Origin: Chitinophaga silvatica
GTDB taxonomy: Bacteria; Bacteroidota; Bacteroidia; Chitinophagales; Chitinophagaceae
DNA length: 64,000 nt
Direction of reading: 5' to 3'
Assembly (NCBI RefSeq): GCF_003419895.1
Contig: NZ_QPMM01000017.1
Location: forward strand, 80,216-144,215
Shown: one piece after another, positions 1 through 8,114 of the stretch
How the letters are laid out: each line of letters starts with the position of its first letter
How positions within the stretch are numbered: the first letter of the stretch is position 1
Notes under the pieces: generated by a model
Databases searched by the model: none
The model's input: the letters and a program-made list of their open reading frames with translations, nothing else
What the model was told of the DNA's origin: nothing
Position numbers and translations under genes: made by a program

Positions 1-37
1 TTTCCTTCTAACATGCTCATTAAGAAAAACAAGCATC

Positions 38-460
38 TTAAGATGGATCGTTGGGCATACAATAAAGATCTACATCAAACTCAATGTTTAACTCTTTAAC
101 CAGGTTGTTATACCTTGTATCCAGGTGCAACCACGGGGTACTTTCTTCGTTCCCAAAATATGTAAATACAGCACAGGAGATCTCTGAATAATACTTTTCG
201 CATAAGGGTTTCAAAACATCCTTTTTCTCTTCAAAAAATTTTAATAAGATATTCATTTGTTCTTCAAAGGAAGTAGTTGTATCAGAAGTGGCTTCCAGTA
301 ACCAGCCATTTTCCTTTGCCGGCATTGGAATTTTAGGATTTCTTGGCTCTCCTCTAATTAGAACAAAGGAGGGGGTAACACCTAAGATCCTGCTGATTTC
401 ATCATGGGTAATATCATTAAATCTCCAGATACCAAACCTTAATACTATTTCATTTTTCAT
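38..460 (-). CDS. DUF4279-like small protein
   Basis: A 140-residue soluble protein with no signal peptide or membrane segment. Near the N-terminus it has the pattern ILGVTPSFVLIRGEPR (about residues 25-40), followed by a Gly-Trp pair and a C-terminal aspartate/proline-rich end. This layout resembles DUF4279 proteins, a family of unknown biochemical role sometimes found beside toxins or in immunity-rich loci. No toxin gene is visible, but only 37 bases of flank lie on its 3' side. It is transcribed away from trigger factor and sits beside a long non-coding gap. The family assignment is from memory of the pattern and is tentative; the reading frame itself is convincing. Confidence 0.6.
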   Translation of the reverse strand: MKNEIVLRFGIWRFNDITHDEISRILGVTPSFVLIRGEPRNPKIPMPAKENGWLLEATSDTTTSFEEQMNILLKFFEEKKDVLKPLCEKYYSEISCAVFTYFGNEESTPWLHLDTRYNNLVKELNIEFDVDLYCMPNDPS

Positions 461-976
461 TATAACTCATATTAGATCAAAAAGGTAGATAAATGCTATG
501 TGTAGGGGAAAACTCATCTCAAGAACAGATGTCGAATTTCTGGCACAGGTTTTCTGTTATTAATATTACTAAAAAATCCCATTCCTTAGATTATAATGGA
601 ATGGCAACCGTTGAATTTTAAGAGTAAATAAGGGAATTATGCCGTCTAAATTAATTATCTTCGCGCAGCCTAAAAGTGTGCAGTTTAAGTATCGTACTGA
701 TTTTCAGTAACTTACACTGCAAAACGGTTTTAATAGTATAAGATTTTAATGTCTTATTCATTAAAGATGGTTATGTGATACGTCAATATGGCAAGTGTGG
801 TATAGATAGGCGATTCAGAATCATTTACCTCACCAATGCCGTATGCAGATTGATTTTCATCATAATTTTTCCGGGAAACGCGCCCTGCCAATCCTACCCG
901 CCGTTGTGACTTCATGGCAGAAAAATAAACAAGGAATCATTATTGCTTCTTAAAGAACACTTTATATAATTCAATT
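461..976. other. 516-base gap with hairpins and a doubtful 53-codon ORF
   Basis: This gap lies between the DUF4279-like gene and tig. It holds a nested hairpin at 679-721: outer arms TGCAGTTTAAGT and ACTTACACTGCA pair at 11 of 12 positions, and the inner arms TACTGA and TCAGTA pair perfectly. A weaker hairpin (7-bp arms around CCATTCC) lies at 579-604. On the minus strand an ATG at 915 opens a 53-codon frame ending at 754. I see no tRNA and no clear -7 box for tig. The rest may be decayed sequence. Confidence 0.5.
754..915 (-). CDS. Possible 53-aa ORF or gene remnant
   Basis: The frame runs from an ATG at 915 to a TAA at 754. The product starts MKSQRRVGLAGRVSRK and ends LTYHITIFNE. It is basic at the N-terminus and has no motif that I recognise. 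It is the only open frame of note in an otherwise non-coding 516-base gap. It could be a real small protein, the tail of a decayed gene, or chance. No ribosome binding site or promoter box supports it. Confidence 0.22.
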   Translation of the reverse strand: MKSQRRVGLAGRVSRKNYDENQSAYGIGEVNDSESPIYTTLAILTYHITIFNE

Positions 977-2356
977 ATGGCAACCGTAACGAGAGAAAAC
1001 ATTGGTTTATTGAACGATAAGATCACTGTGAAATTGAGCCAGGAAGATTATCTTCCTAATTTTGACAAAGCAGTAAAACAATTCAGCAAACAAGCTAATA
1101 TCCCAGGCTTCCGTAAAGGAATGGTGCCTGCTGGCATGGTTAAGAAGATGCATGGTCAGGCTATCTTCGGCGATGAGATCCTGAAAACAGTTGAAAAAGA
1201 GTTGATGGGATACGTGCAAAATGAAAAGCTGGAAATCTTCGGTCAACCGTTATCACTCGATAAAGAGGCTAAGAACCTAGACTTCAATGCTCCGGCTGAA
1301 TATGCCTTTGAATTTGAAGTTGGTTTGAAACCAGCTTTTGATGTTACTCCACTCGACAACAACAAGACCACTCTTACCCGTTATAAAGTAGCGGTTTCTG
1401 ACGAAATGGTTGAAGATGAAGTAAACCGTTTACAATTAAAAGGTGGAAAAACTACCGAACCTGAAACAATTACTTCTGAAGATAACGTTATAAACGTTAA
1501 ATTCGAGGAAGCAGATGCAAAAGGCAATGTTATCGAAGGCGGTATCGTAAAAGAGAATGCATTACTCGTTAAATATTTCACTCCATCTATTCAGGAGCAA
1601 TTAATGGGTAAAAAAATCGATGATACTATCGTTTTCCAATTAGCAACTTCTTTCGACGAGCAACGTCTGGGCTGGATCCTGAAAGACCTGGGCTTTGCAA
1701 CTGACGATAAAGAAGCAGCTCAAAAATATTTCAAACTGACTATCACTAAAGTTGGTCTGATTGAAAAAAGAGAATTAAACGAAGAGTTCTTCAAAGAAGT
1801 TTATCCGGGAGAAGAAATCACCACTGAAGAAGCTTTCCGTGCTAAACTGAAAGAAGAAATCGGTAAATACTGGGATTCTGAAAGCCGCAACCATCTCCAC
1901 AACGATCTGTTCGAAGTGCTGGTTCACGAAACTCCTATCGATTTACCAAAGGATTTCCTCAAACGTTGGCTGCAAGTTGGCGGTGAAAAACCTAAAACTG
2001 CCGAAGAAGCAGAAAAAGAATATCCAAGCTTCGACCACCAATTACGTTGGACACTGATCAGCGATAAACTGGTTAAAGAAAATAAACTGGACGTTTCTTT
2101 CGATGAACTGAAAGACAATGCCAAACAAAAAGTATTAGGCTACTACGGTGCTGCTGCATCTGACGGAGCAGAGTGGTTAGACAGCTACCTGGATCGCCTT
2201 TTACAAGACGAAAAGTTTGTAGACCAGACTTATCGCGAAATGATCACAACCAAATTATTTGACTGGGCTGAAGCTAAGGTGAAAGTAACAGAAGAGGAAA
2301 TCAAAGCAGAAGATTTTGTTAATTTACCTCATAAACATCACCATCATGAACATTAA
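977..2356 (+). CDS. tig: Trigger factor
   Basis: Ribosome-associated chaperone (459 aa) that meets nascent chains at the exit tunnel. The N-terminal ribosome-binding loop is visible as PGFRKGMVP at about residues 43-51, matching the family signature. A middle FKBP-like domain (about 150-260) is divergent, as is common in Bacteroidota, and a long helical C-terminal chaperone domain follows. The last residues are histidine-rich (HKHHHHEH), which could bind metal ions; that is inference. The gene heads a tig-clpP-clpX cluster, a widespread arrangement linking folding and proteolysis. Its stop codon lies 11 bases inside the clpP start region, so the two genes are probably translationally coupled. 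Confidence 0.95.
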   Translation: MATVTRENIGLLNDKITVKLSQEDYLPNFDKAVKQFSKQANIPGFRKGMVPAGMVKKMHGQAIFGDEILKTVEKELMGYVQNEKLEIFGQPLSLDKEAKNLDFNAPAEYAFEFEVGLKPAFDVTPLDNNKTTLTRYKVAVSDEMVEDEVNRLQLKGGKTTEPETITSEDNVINVKFEEADAKGNVIEGGIVKENALLVKYFTPSIQEQLMGKKIDDTIVFQLATSFDEQRLGWILKDLGFATDDKEAAQKYFKLTITKVGLIEKRELNEEFFKEVYPGEEITTEEAFRAKLKEEIGKYWDSESRNHLHNDLFEVLVHETPIDLPKDFLKRWLQVGGEKPKTAEEAEKEYPSFDHQLRWTLISDKLVKENKLDVSFDELKDNAKQKVLGYYGAAASDGAEWLDSYLDRLLQDEKFVDQTYREMITTKLFDWAEAKVKVTEEEIKAEDFVNLPHKHHHHEH

Positions 2357-3047
2357 TAACGAATTCAGAAAATATGCCATCCATCATCGTGGAATCAGCA
2401 GCCTGGTTGTAGATAGCTATGCTAAAAGTCACCAGCTCAATAGCCTGACCCCGTATATCCTGGAAGAACGTCAGATGAATATGACTCAGATGGACGTTTT
2501 CTCCCGGTTGATGGCTGATCGTATTATTTTCCTCGGCGACCCGATTAACGACTATGTTGCAAACGTAATCACGGCTCAACTGTTGTTCCTCGAATCTGCC
2601 GATCGTAACCGCGATATTCAGATGTATATCAATAGCCCTGGTGGTAGCGTATATGCCGGTTTAGGTATCTACGACACCATGCAGATCATTTCTCCGGAAG
2701 TTGCTACTATCTGCACCGGTATGGCTGCCTCTTTTGGCGCTGTATTGCTGGTAGCTGGTAACAAAGGAAAACGTACAGCTCTGAAACACGCTCGCGTAAT
2801 GATCCACCAACCTCATGGTGGCGCTGAAGGTCAGACTTCCGATATCGAAATCACCGCTCGTGAATTCGTGAAACTGAAGAAAGAACTCAACGAAATCATT
2901 GCAACCCACTGCGGACAACCAGTGAAAAAAGTAGAGAAAGATTCAGATCGTGACTACTGGATGACCGCCGACGAAGCAAAAGAATATGGTATCATTGATG
3001 ACGTTCTTCAGAAAAATCCTAAGAAAAATCTGGAAACTCCTCAATAA
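2346..3047 (+). CDS. clpP: ATP-dependent Clp protease proteolytic subunit
   Basis: Serine peptidase subunit (233 aa) that forms the double-heptameric chamber used by ClpX. The catalytic triad is readable: Ser129 in GMAASFGAV, His154 in MIHQPHGG and Asp203 in DRDYWM. The oligomerisation and substrate-groove motif INSPGGSVYAG is at about 95-105. I chose the ATG at 2346 over an in-frame upstream ATG at 2316, because the ten extra residues lie inside tig and do not resemble a ClpP N-terminus. Overlap with the tig stop suggests coupling. A hairpin and a fresh promoter box separate it from clpX. Confidence 0.95.
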   Translation: MNINNEFRKYAIHHRGISSLVVDSYAKSHQLNSLTPYILEERQMNMTQMDVFSRLMADRIIFLGDPINDYVANVITAQLLFLESADRNRDIQMYINSPGGSVYAGLGIYDTMQIISPEVATICTGMAASFGAVLLVAGNKGKRTALKHARVMIHQPHGGAEGQTSDIEITAREFVKLKKELNEIIATHCGQPVKKVEKDSDRDYWMTADEAKEYGIIDDVLQKNPKKNLETPQ

Positions 3048-3073
3048 GCCTAAAGCTTAATCGAATAATAGCT

Positions 3074-3128
3074 TGTAGCGAAGAAGGTAGCGACATATTA
3101 CAAAAAAAACGCTGCTTCCTTCGCTACA
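3074..3128 (+). terminator. clpP-clpX intergenic hairpin
   Basis: Arms of 19 bases (3074-3092 and 3110-3128, starting TGTAGCGAAG) pair with three mismatches around a 17-base A-rich loop. It starts 26 bases after the clpP stop codon. No U-run follows, so it may be a 3'-end stabiliser or a weak terminator that separates clpP from clpX. Confidence 0.5.
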
Positions 3129-3148
3129 CTGTTTTAACCGATTTACCG

Positions 3149-3156
3149 TAAATTTG
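3149..3156 (+). promoter_or_regulatory. Putative -7 box for clpX
   Basis: TAAATTTG exactly matches the Bacteroidota -7 consensus TAnnTTTG, 45 bases before the clpX ATG and after the clpP hairpin. No clear TTTG -33 box lies at the usual spacing. Confidence 0.45.
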
Positions 3157-3201
3157 TAACCCTGACAATGATAGTTTCGTAGAAAATTAATCTATTCAGT
3201 A

Positions 3202-4446
3202 ATGAAAGAATCAAAAATTCGTTGTTCCTTTTGCAGCCGCTCTAAAGAAGAAGTGCAGATATTGATCGCTGGCGCTGAAGGACATATCTGTGAAAACTGT
3301 GTGGCTAACGCTCAGGAAATAATAGATCAGGAGTTATTTACCCCAGGTCGTAAAACCACTTCTCCGGCTGCCCAGCACTTTACTACCAAAGTAGCTAAAC
3401 CAGTCGATATCAAGAAGTTCCTGGACGAATATGTTATCGGTCAAGATGACGCCAAAAAAATACTGGCTGTTGCTGTTTACAACCACTATAAAAGATTAAA
3501 CCAAAAAATCGAAGATGATGAAGTGGAAATCGAAAAATCCAACATCGTCATGGTGGGTGAAACCGGTACCGGTAAAACCTTGCTGGCTAAATCAATCGCC
3601 AAACAATTAAACGTTCCCTTTACCATCGTTGATGCTACTGTTTTCACAGAAGCAGGTTACGTAGGTGAAGACGTTGAAAGCATATTAAGCCGCCTCCTGC
3701 AAGTTTGCAACTACGACGTTGAAGCTGCAGAACGCGGTATCGTATATATCGACGAAATCGATAAAATCGCCCGTAAAAGCGATAACCCTTCCATCACCCG
3801 TGATGTAAGCGGCGAAGGCGTGCAACAAGGATTACTCAAACTCCTGGAAGGAACTGAAGTACTGGTACCTCCTCAGGGCGGCCGTAAGCACCCCGAACAA
3901 AAACTGATTAAACTCAACACTCAGAATATTCTGTTCATCTGCGGTGGCGCTTTCGATGGTATCGAAAGAATCATCAGCAGAAGAGTTCAAACCCATTCTA
4001 TCGGCTTTACCGTTAACAAGGAAAAAGAAGAAGAAAACAGAAAACAAATCCTCAGATACATCAACTCTCAGGATCTGAAATCTTTCGGTCTTATCCCTGA
4101 ATTACTGGGCCGCTTACCGGTTGTCACCTATCTGAACTCTTTAGATCGTGACACCCTGAAATCTATTTTAACAGCACCAAAAAATGCGCTTATCAAGCAA
4201 TATAAAAAGCTGTTTAAAGTAGAAAATATCGACCTGCAGGTTGAAGAAGCTGCCATCGACTATATCGTTGATAAAGCTATGGAATACAAACTCGGAGCCC
4301 GTGGCTTACGCTCTATCTGTGAAGTTGTGCTGAGCGATGCAATGTATGAACTTCCATCTTCCACTGAAGAAGTGTTCCATCTGACCAGAGAATATGCCGA
4401 AGCTAAACTGGAAAAATCAACCTTGGTTCAATTGAAGGTAGCTTAG
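3202..4446 (+). CDS. clpX: ATP-dependent Clp protease ATP-binding subunit ClpX
   Basis: AAA+ unfoldase (414 aa) that recognises, unfolds and feeds substrates into ClpP. The N-terminal zinc-binding domain has Cys8, Cys11, Cys30 and Cys33. The ATPase core has Walker A GETGTGKT at 119-126 and Walker B VYIDEID. The pore loop GYVGED, the RKH loop (GGRKHPEQ) and the ClpP-docking IGF tripeptide (HSIGFTV) are all present. The sensor-2 region carries GARGLR. The length is normal. It lies downstream of clpP but has its own promoter-like box, so it can probably be expressed both with clpP and alone. A hairpin follows its stop. Confidence 0.97.
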   Translation: MKESKIRCSFCSRSKEEVQILIAGAEGHICENCVANAQEIIDQELFTPGRKTTSPAAQHFTTKVAKPVDIKKFLDEYVIGQDDAKKILAVAVYNHYKRLNQKIEDDEVEIEKSNIVMVGETGTGKTLLAKSIAKQLNVPFTIVDATVFTEAGYVGEDVESILSRLLQVCNYDVEAAERGIVYIDEIDKIARKSDNPSITRDVSGEGVQQGLLKLLEGTEVLVPPQGGRKHPEQKLIKLNTQNILFICGGAFDGIERIISRRVQTHSIGFTVNKEKEEENRKQILRYINSQDLKSFGLIPELLGRLPVVTYLNSLDRDTLKSILTAPKNALIKQYKKLFKVENIDLQVEEAAIDYIVDKAMEYKLGARGLRSICEVVLSDAMYELPSSTEEVFHLTREYAEAKLEKSTLVQLKVA

Positions 4447-4471
4447 TACTATATACCAGATAAGATTCTAA

Positions 4472-4516
4472 CAAAAGGATTTACTGAAACATCTTTAATC
4501 TCAGTAAATCCTTTTG
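4472..4516 (+). terminator. Hairpin terminator after clpX
   Basis: Perfect 16-base arms (4472-4487 and 4501-4516, starting CAAAAGGATTTACTGA) enclose a 13-base loop, 25 bases after the clpX stop codon. The 3' arm ends in CCTTTTG and no long U-run follows. Confidence 0.6.
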
Positions 4517-4560
4517 CATTAAAATACAACCAATCTTCGAACCATAAAAAACACAATTTT

Positions 4561-4749
4561 ATGCAAGAACTAATTCAGCAATTGCAGGAAAAAGCCGGCC
4601 TCACACCCGAACAAGCTGCTCAGGCTATTGATGTTATCAAAGAATATGTAAAAGGTAAACTGCCTCCATTTATCGCCGGTACCGTTGATAACTGGTTTGC
4701 TGGTATGGCTAAAGAAAGCAATGCAGCAACCGATGATTTTCTGGGGTAG
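4561..4749 (+). CDS. Small helical hypothetical protein
   Basis: A 62-residue protein with no signal peptide. It begins MQELIQQLQEKAGLTPEQAA and carries a KGKLPPFIAG stretch near residue 32-41. The helical pattern resembles small DUF2267/DUF2780-like proteins common in Bacteroidota, whose role is unknown. It follows clpX after a hairpin, so it is probably a separate unit. Its TAG stop codon forms the outer edge of a long palindrome that also contains the stop of the convergent cytochrome gene. I do not assign a function. Confidence 0.6.
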   Translation: MQELIQQLQEKAGLTPEQAAQAIDVIKEYVKGKLPPFIAGTVDNWFAGMAKESNAATDDFLG

Positions 4750-4955
4750 CTCGCAAGCGAGCTTTTTCTCGCAATGGCACAAAGATTAATATTAAGAAGT
4801 ATAAGGATCGAAGCGAATGTTTTTAAGGACTTCCGTTAGGTTTCAATTATAATAGAAACCAGTCAGTAGTTCTTAATAACATTCGCTTCGATCCTTATAC
4901 TTCTTAATATTAATCTTTGTGCCATTGCGAGAAAAGCCTGCGAGCCTGCGAGCTA
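4747..4955. repeat. Long palindromic element, copy 1
   Basis: A 209-base near-palindrome. The outer ends are exact complements (TAGCTCGCA at 4747, TGCGAGCTA ending at 4955) and contain the TAG stop codons of both convergent genes. Inner arms of 55 bases, starting TTTCTCGCAATGGCACAAAG, pair perfectly (4765-4819 with 4880-4934). A further imperfect TTAAG-containing stretch and a small central hairpin (GGTTTC at 4839, GAAACC at 4855) complete it. The core (4764-4935) shares arms and centre with a second element at 18971-19178. It probably acts as a bidirectional terminator here. No transposase lies nearby; a non-autonomous mobile or REP-like element is an inference. Confidence 0.8.
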
Positions 4956-5828
4956 CAAACTCTTCAGATACAGATACAGCGCTTCTAATTCTACATCAGT
5001 ATATTTCGCTGTCATTTGCCAAGGCATATCCTCATTTTTCAATGCTTTTCCTTCAGGTGTATTGCCGGTACGTAAAGCAGTAATAAATTCATCCTTGCTC
5101 CATTTACCAATATGGCCGGATGACGTAATATTAGCCACAGTAGCACCTCCTGGAACAGGATTTTCACCACCGGTTAATGTAGTCTTATGACATCCCGTGC
5201 AGGAAGCCGATAAATACTTGCCATAACTAACAGAAGCTGTTTTTTCCACAACAGCAGGTTGCTGATGCTGATGATCTATTATATCTGCAGGGAATAACGG
5301 AAGTTTACCCAATACAGCCAGGATTTTCCCCATAGGTTTAATGACGATCTCTGGACTTGGACGATCTACATAGGGTTGTGATTTGCAAAAGGCTATAATA
5401 GCTGAAATATCCTCATCATCCATCCTGTAATAGTCTTCAGACGGCATTAATAACAAAGACTTGTTTTCAACATTTAAACCATGGCGCAATGCGCTTAACC
5501 AGGCTTTATCATCAAAACTTTCAGGCAAACCATTCTTACCATAGGTAAGATTGGACCCTCCAATTGTTCCGATTGCCGGATCATTTACAAATACTTTTCC
5601 GCCTAAATCGGCAGCGTGGCATTCGCCACAACCTTTAATTTCATAAAGATGCTTACCATTGGCAATGGTTGCAGAATCAGTACCTACTTGGATAGGTCGT
5701 ACATTTACTGCATAAGTGTTGTTTACCTTTTGATTAAACTTATAAGCAAGTACAGAATAGGTGATTGCACCTATAACCAGCAGGCTGGCCAGTACAATAC
5801 CAGCCCATTTTAAAATCTTGGAGAACAT
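4953..5828 (-). CDS. Membrane-anchored diheme cytochrome c
   Basis: A 291-residue electron carrier with an uncleaved N-terminal membrane helix (about residues 9-29) and two class I cytochrome c domains facing the periplasm. Heme-attachment motifs are CGECH at 67-71 and CTGCH at 210-214. Likely axial methionines lie in LLLMPSEDY (about 128) and in the EDMPW region near the C-terminus. Similar diheme proteins accompany dehydrogenases or oxidases, but no partner is adjacent. It is transcribed alone toward the palindromic element, where its stop codon lies. The cytochrome assignment is firm; its redox partner is unknown. Confidence 0.88.
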   Translation of the reverse strand: MFSKILKWAGIVLASLLVIGAITYSVLAYKFNQKVNNTYAVNVRPIQVGTDSATIANGKHLYEIKGCGECHAADLGGKVFVNDPAIGTIGGSNLTYGKNGLPESFDDKAWLSALRHGLNVENKSLLLMPSEDYYRMDDEDISAIIAFCKSQPYVDRPSPEIVIKPMGKILAVLGKLPLFPADIIDHQHQQPAVVEKTASVSYGKYLSASCTGCHKTTLTGGENPVPGGATVANITSSGHIGKWSKDEFITALRTGNTPEGKALKNEDMPWQMTAKYTDVELEALYLYLKSL

Positions 5829-6202
5829 AACAGTTAATAATATTTTGATTGGTAAAGGTAATAGGCCGATGTAAGAAAAAAACCAGTAGTACTACTTAAA
5901 AATCATAACGTGGAAGTACAGAAACTTCCTATAGTTTTATACATTCTCCCAAACATTCAGGTATAGAAAAGCACCCTTAAAGGGTGCTTTTCAATGGGTA
6001 GAAATGTTTCAAATCTTTCTGTGATTTTGTGTTAAGGTTGATAAACGGTAAAGAGTGACGAATTAACCCAAATTTAACGTTCCTTTTGCAATATTCAATA
6101 ACACTAAAGGGTTAATGTTATTTTTTTTTGAAAAATTGATGAACGGTAATAATACTAATATTCACAAATTATAAAAAAAATTGGTCTTCAATCTTATCAA
6201 AA
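5829..6202. other. 374-base AT-rich gap
   Basis: This gap separates the start of the cytochrome gene from the 3' end of the acyl-CoA dehydrogenase gene, both on the minus strand. It contains a strong hairpin at 5966-5992 (listed separately) and a very AT-rich stretch around 6110-6190. No further coding frame or RNA gene is evident. Confidence 0.6.
5966..5992 (-). terminator. Hairpin terminator of the porX-to-acyl-CoA dehydrogenase run
   Basis: Perfect 13-base arms (GAAAAGCACCCTT and its complement) flank a single base. On the minus strand the hairpin ends in CTTTTC. It lies about 210 bases past the acyl-CoA dehydrogenase stop, which implies a long 3' untranslated tail. Confidence 0.6.
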
Positions 6203-7342
6203 TCAACGTAAAACCTCTCTCGCAATTACCACTTTCTGGATCTCGGAAGTACCCTCTCCAATAGTACATAATTTTGCATCTCGATAAAATTTTTCGACAG
6301 GAAAGTCCTTTGTATAACCATATCCACCGAAAATCTGAACAGCATCATTAGCAACCCTTACAGCTACTTCAGACGCGAAATACTTAGCCATGGCGGCTTG
6401 CGCTGTCATTTTAACCTTTCGGTTTTTCATATCTGCTGCCTGTAAGGTGAGTAATTCCGCGGCCTCTATTTCGGTAGCCATATCGGCCAGTTTAAAGGAT
6501 ATTCCCTGAAAATTAGCAATAGGCTGATCGAACTGATGGCGCTCTTTTGCATATTTTAATGCTGCATCCCTTGCTCCCTTAGCAATTCCCAATGATAATG
6601 CAGCTATAGATATTCTTCCTCCATCCAATACTTTCATCGCCTGAATAAAGCCCTCACCAACTTTCCCCAACAAATTAGCTTCAGGTATTCTGCAATTATC
6701 AAAAATCATTTCAGCGGTTTCGGAAGCACGCATTCCCAGCTTATTCTCTTTCTTTCCGCCGCTAAACCCTGGGGTACCCCTCTCTACAATAAATGCGCTC
6801 ATACCATGGCTATCTCTGATATCTCCGGTGCGGGCTATCACTACCGCCACTTCTCCGCTTTTACCATGTGTAATCCAGTTTTTAGTACCATTAATCACCC
6901 ATTCATTACCCTCCTTATGAGCAACACATTTCATATTCATGGCATCCGAACCCGTATTAGGCTCAGTAAGCCCCCATGCTCCTATCCATTCAGCAGTAGC
7001 CAATTTGGGCAAATAACGCTGTTTTTGTTCTTCATTGCCAAATTGCAGGATATGCCCGGTGCATAAGGAATTATGTGCGGCTACGCTTAACCCGATAGCT
7101 CCGCATATTCTGGCCACCTCACTTATTACGGTTACATATTCCAGGTATCCTAATCCACTTCCCCCGTATTCCTGAGGCACCAGCACTCCCATCAGGCCCA
7201 GCTGCCCCATTTGCCTAAGCACTGCAGCGGGGAACTCCTGCTTCTCATCCCATTCAATCACGTATGGCTGTATGTTTGTTTTTCCGAAATCCCGGATCAT
7301 TTGTGCAATCTGTTGTTGCATTTCCGTAGGCTCAAAATTCAT
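6203..7342 (-). CDS. Acyl-CoA dehydrogenase
   Basis: FAD-dependent enzyme (379 aa) that introduces the alpha-beta double bond into acyl-CoA, passing electrons to ETF. Family signatures are visible: WGLTEPNTGSDA in the middle domain and FGGYGYTKDFPVEKFYRD near the C-terminus. The catalytic glutamate is Glu363 in IGEGTSEIQ, the position used by short-, medium- and branched-short-chain members. Length fits SCAD/BCAD-type enzymes; the exact chain preference cannot be read. It begins 12 bases after the HhH gene, so it is probably the last gene of that transcript. Confidence 0.93.
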   Translation of the reverse strand: MNFEPTEMQQQIAQMIRDFGKTNIQPYVIEWDEKQEFPAAVLRQMGQLGLMGVLVPQEYGGSGLGYLEYVTVISEVARICGAIGLSVAAHNSLCTGHILQFGNEEQKQRYLPKLATAEWIGAWGLTEPNTGSDAMNMKCVAHKEGNEWVINGTKNWITHGKSGEVAVVIARTGDIRDSHGMSAFIVERGTPGFSGGKKENKLGMRASETAEMIFDNCRIPEANLLGKVGEGFIQAMKVLDGGRISIAALSLGIAKGARDAALKYAKERHQFDQPIANFQGISFKLADMATEIEAAELLTLQAADMKNRKVKMTAQAAMAKYFASEVAVRVANDAVQIFGGYGYTKDFPVEKFYRDAKLCTIGEGTSEIQKVVIAREVLR

Positions 7343-7354
7343 AAATACGTGGGT

Positions 7355-8050
7355 TTAATGTTTGACCGTTATGTAATGTTCAATTTTACGATAAATAATA
7401 TCATCCACCAACGGTAGCTGCCGAAGGTCGGATACCTGGCTGAAACCCGCATGCATGCTACGATATTGCACTATTAAATGGGCCAGTTTATAGCGGATGT
7501 ATGGATGGGATGCCAAAGATTTTTCATCTGTGAGGTTGAGGTCTAGAATTTTTAGAGAACTATCACCAATCTTTAAAAAAGGTTGAATTTTTTGAAATGT
7601 ACTATCGGGTAATCCATAACATTCTGCCACCTGCTGCACCTCATAGAACCCTCCAAGGGCTTCCCGGAACTTTACAATCCGCCTCGAAAACCCGGGGCCA
7701 ATGCCGGGCAGCAACTGCCATTGAAGGCTATCTGCCGTATTTATATCGATTATAGGAGGTTTTTTCTTTACATAATGACTTAAAGTGTCTTTATATCTGG
7801 TGAAAGATTTCTGAACGGGATACTTTGGTAGCCTAACTGTTTTGGGAACAGTTATTATACTGTCGTAGATGAGTTGACGATGAAAATCGTCTACCGCTGC
7901 CTGTAAATCCTTATCGGTATCTGGTAGGTATGGTGGGTTAATCCAATCCGGCAAATAATGAGTAAAAATAATCAGGATACTGAGCAGAATAATGCCAGCG
8001 CGCTCTTTGCGGGAAAACTGAAAGAATTCACGTATAAATTGCTTCAACAT
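7355..8050 (-). CDS. ComEA-like helix-hairpin-helix membrane protein
   Basis: A 231-residue protein with one N-terminal membrane helix (AGIILLSILIIFTHYLP, about residues 18-34) and helix-hairpin-helix repeats. The first repeat, DINTADSLQWQLLPGIGPG at about 100-118, matches the ComEA/T2SK-like pattern in which LPGIGPG contacts DNA backbone or acts as a structural hairpin. Further copies follow toward the C-terminus. ComEA binds incoming DNA during transformation, but Bacteroidota have many anchored HhH proteins of unknown role, so competence is only one option. It is 12 bases upstream of the acyl-CoA dehydrogenase gene and 64 bases downstream of the MBL hydrolase gene. Confidence 0.75.
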   Translation of the reverse strand: MLKQFIREFFQFSRKERAGIILLSILIIFTHYLPDWINPPYLPDTDKDLQAAVDDFHRQLIYDSIITVPKTVRLPKYPVQKSFTRYKDTLSHYVKKKPPIIDINTADSLQWQLLPGIGPGFSRRIVKFREALGGFYEVQQVAECYGLPDSTFQKIQPFLKIGDSSLKILDLNLTDEKSLASHPYIRYKLAHLIVQYRSMHAGFSQVSDLRQLPLVDDIIYRKIEHYITVKH

Positions 8051-8114
8051 AGGCTAACAAACTGCTACGAAGCTACAAACATTGCTTCGGCCTTTCGTTA
8101 ACCAAATGCAAAGC

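Noticed and set aside
601..611. ATGGCAACCGT identical to the start of tig
   Set aside because: The match is only 11 bases and the frame ends after five codons; a tig duplication cannot be supported.
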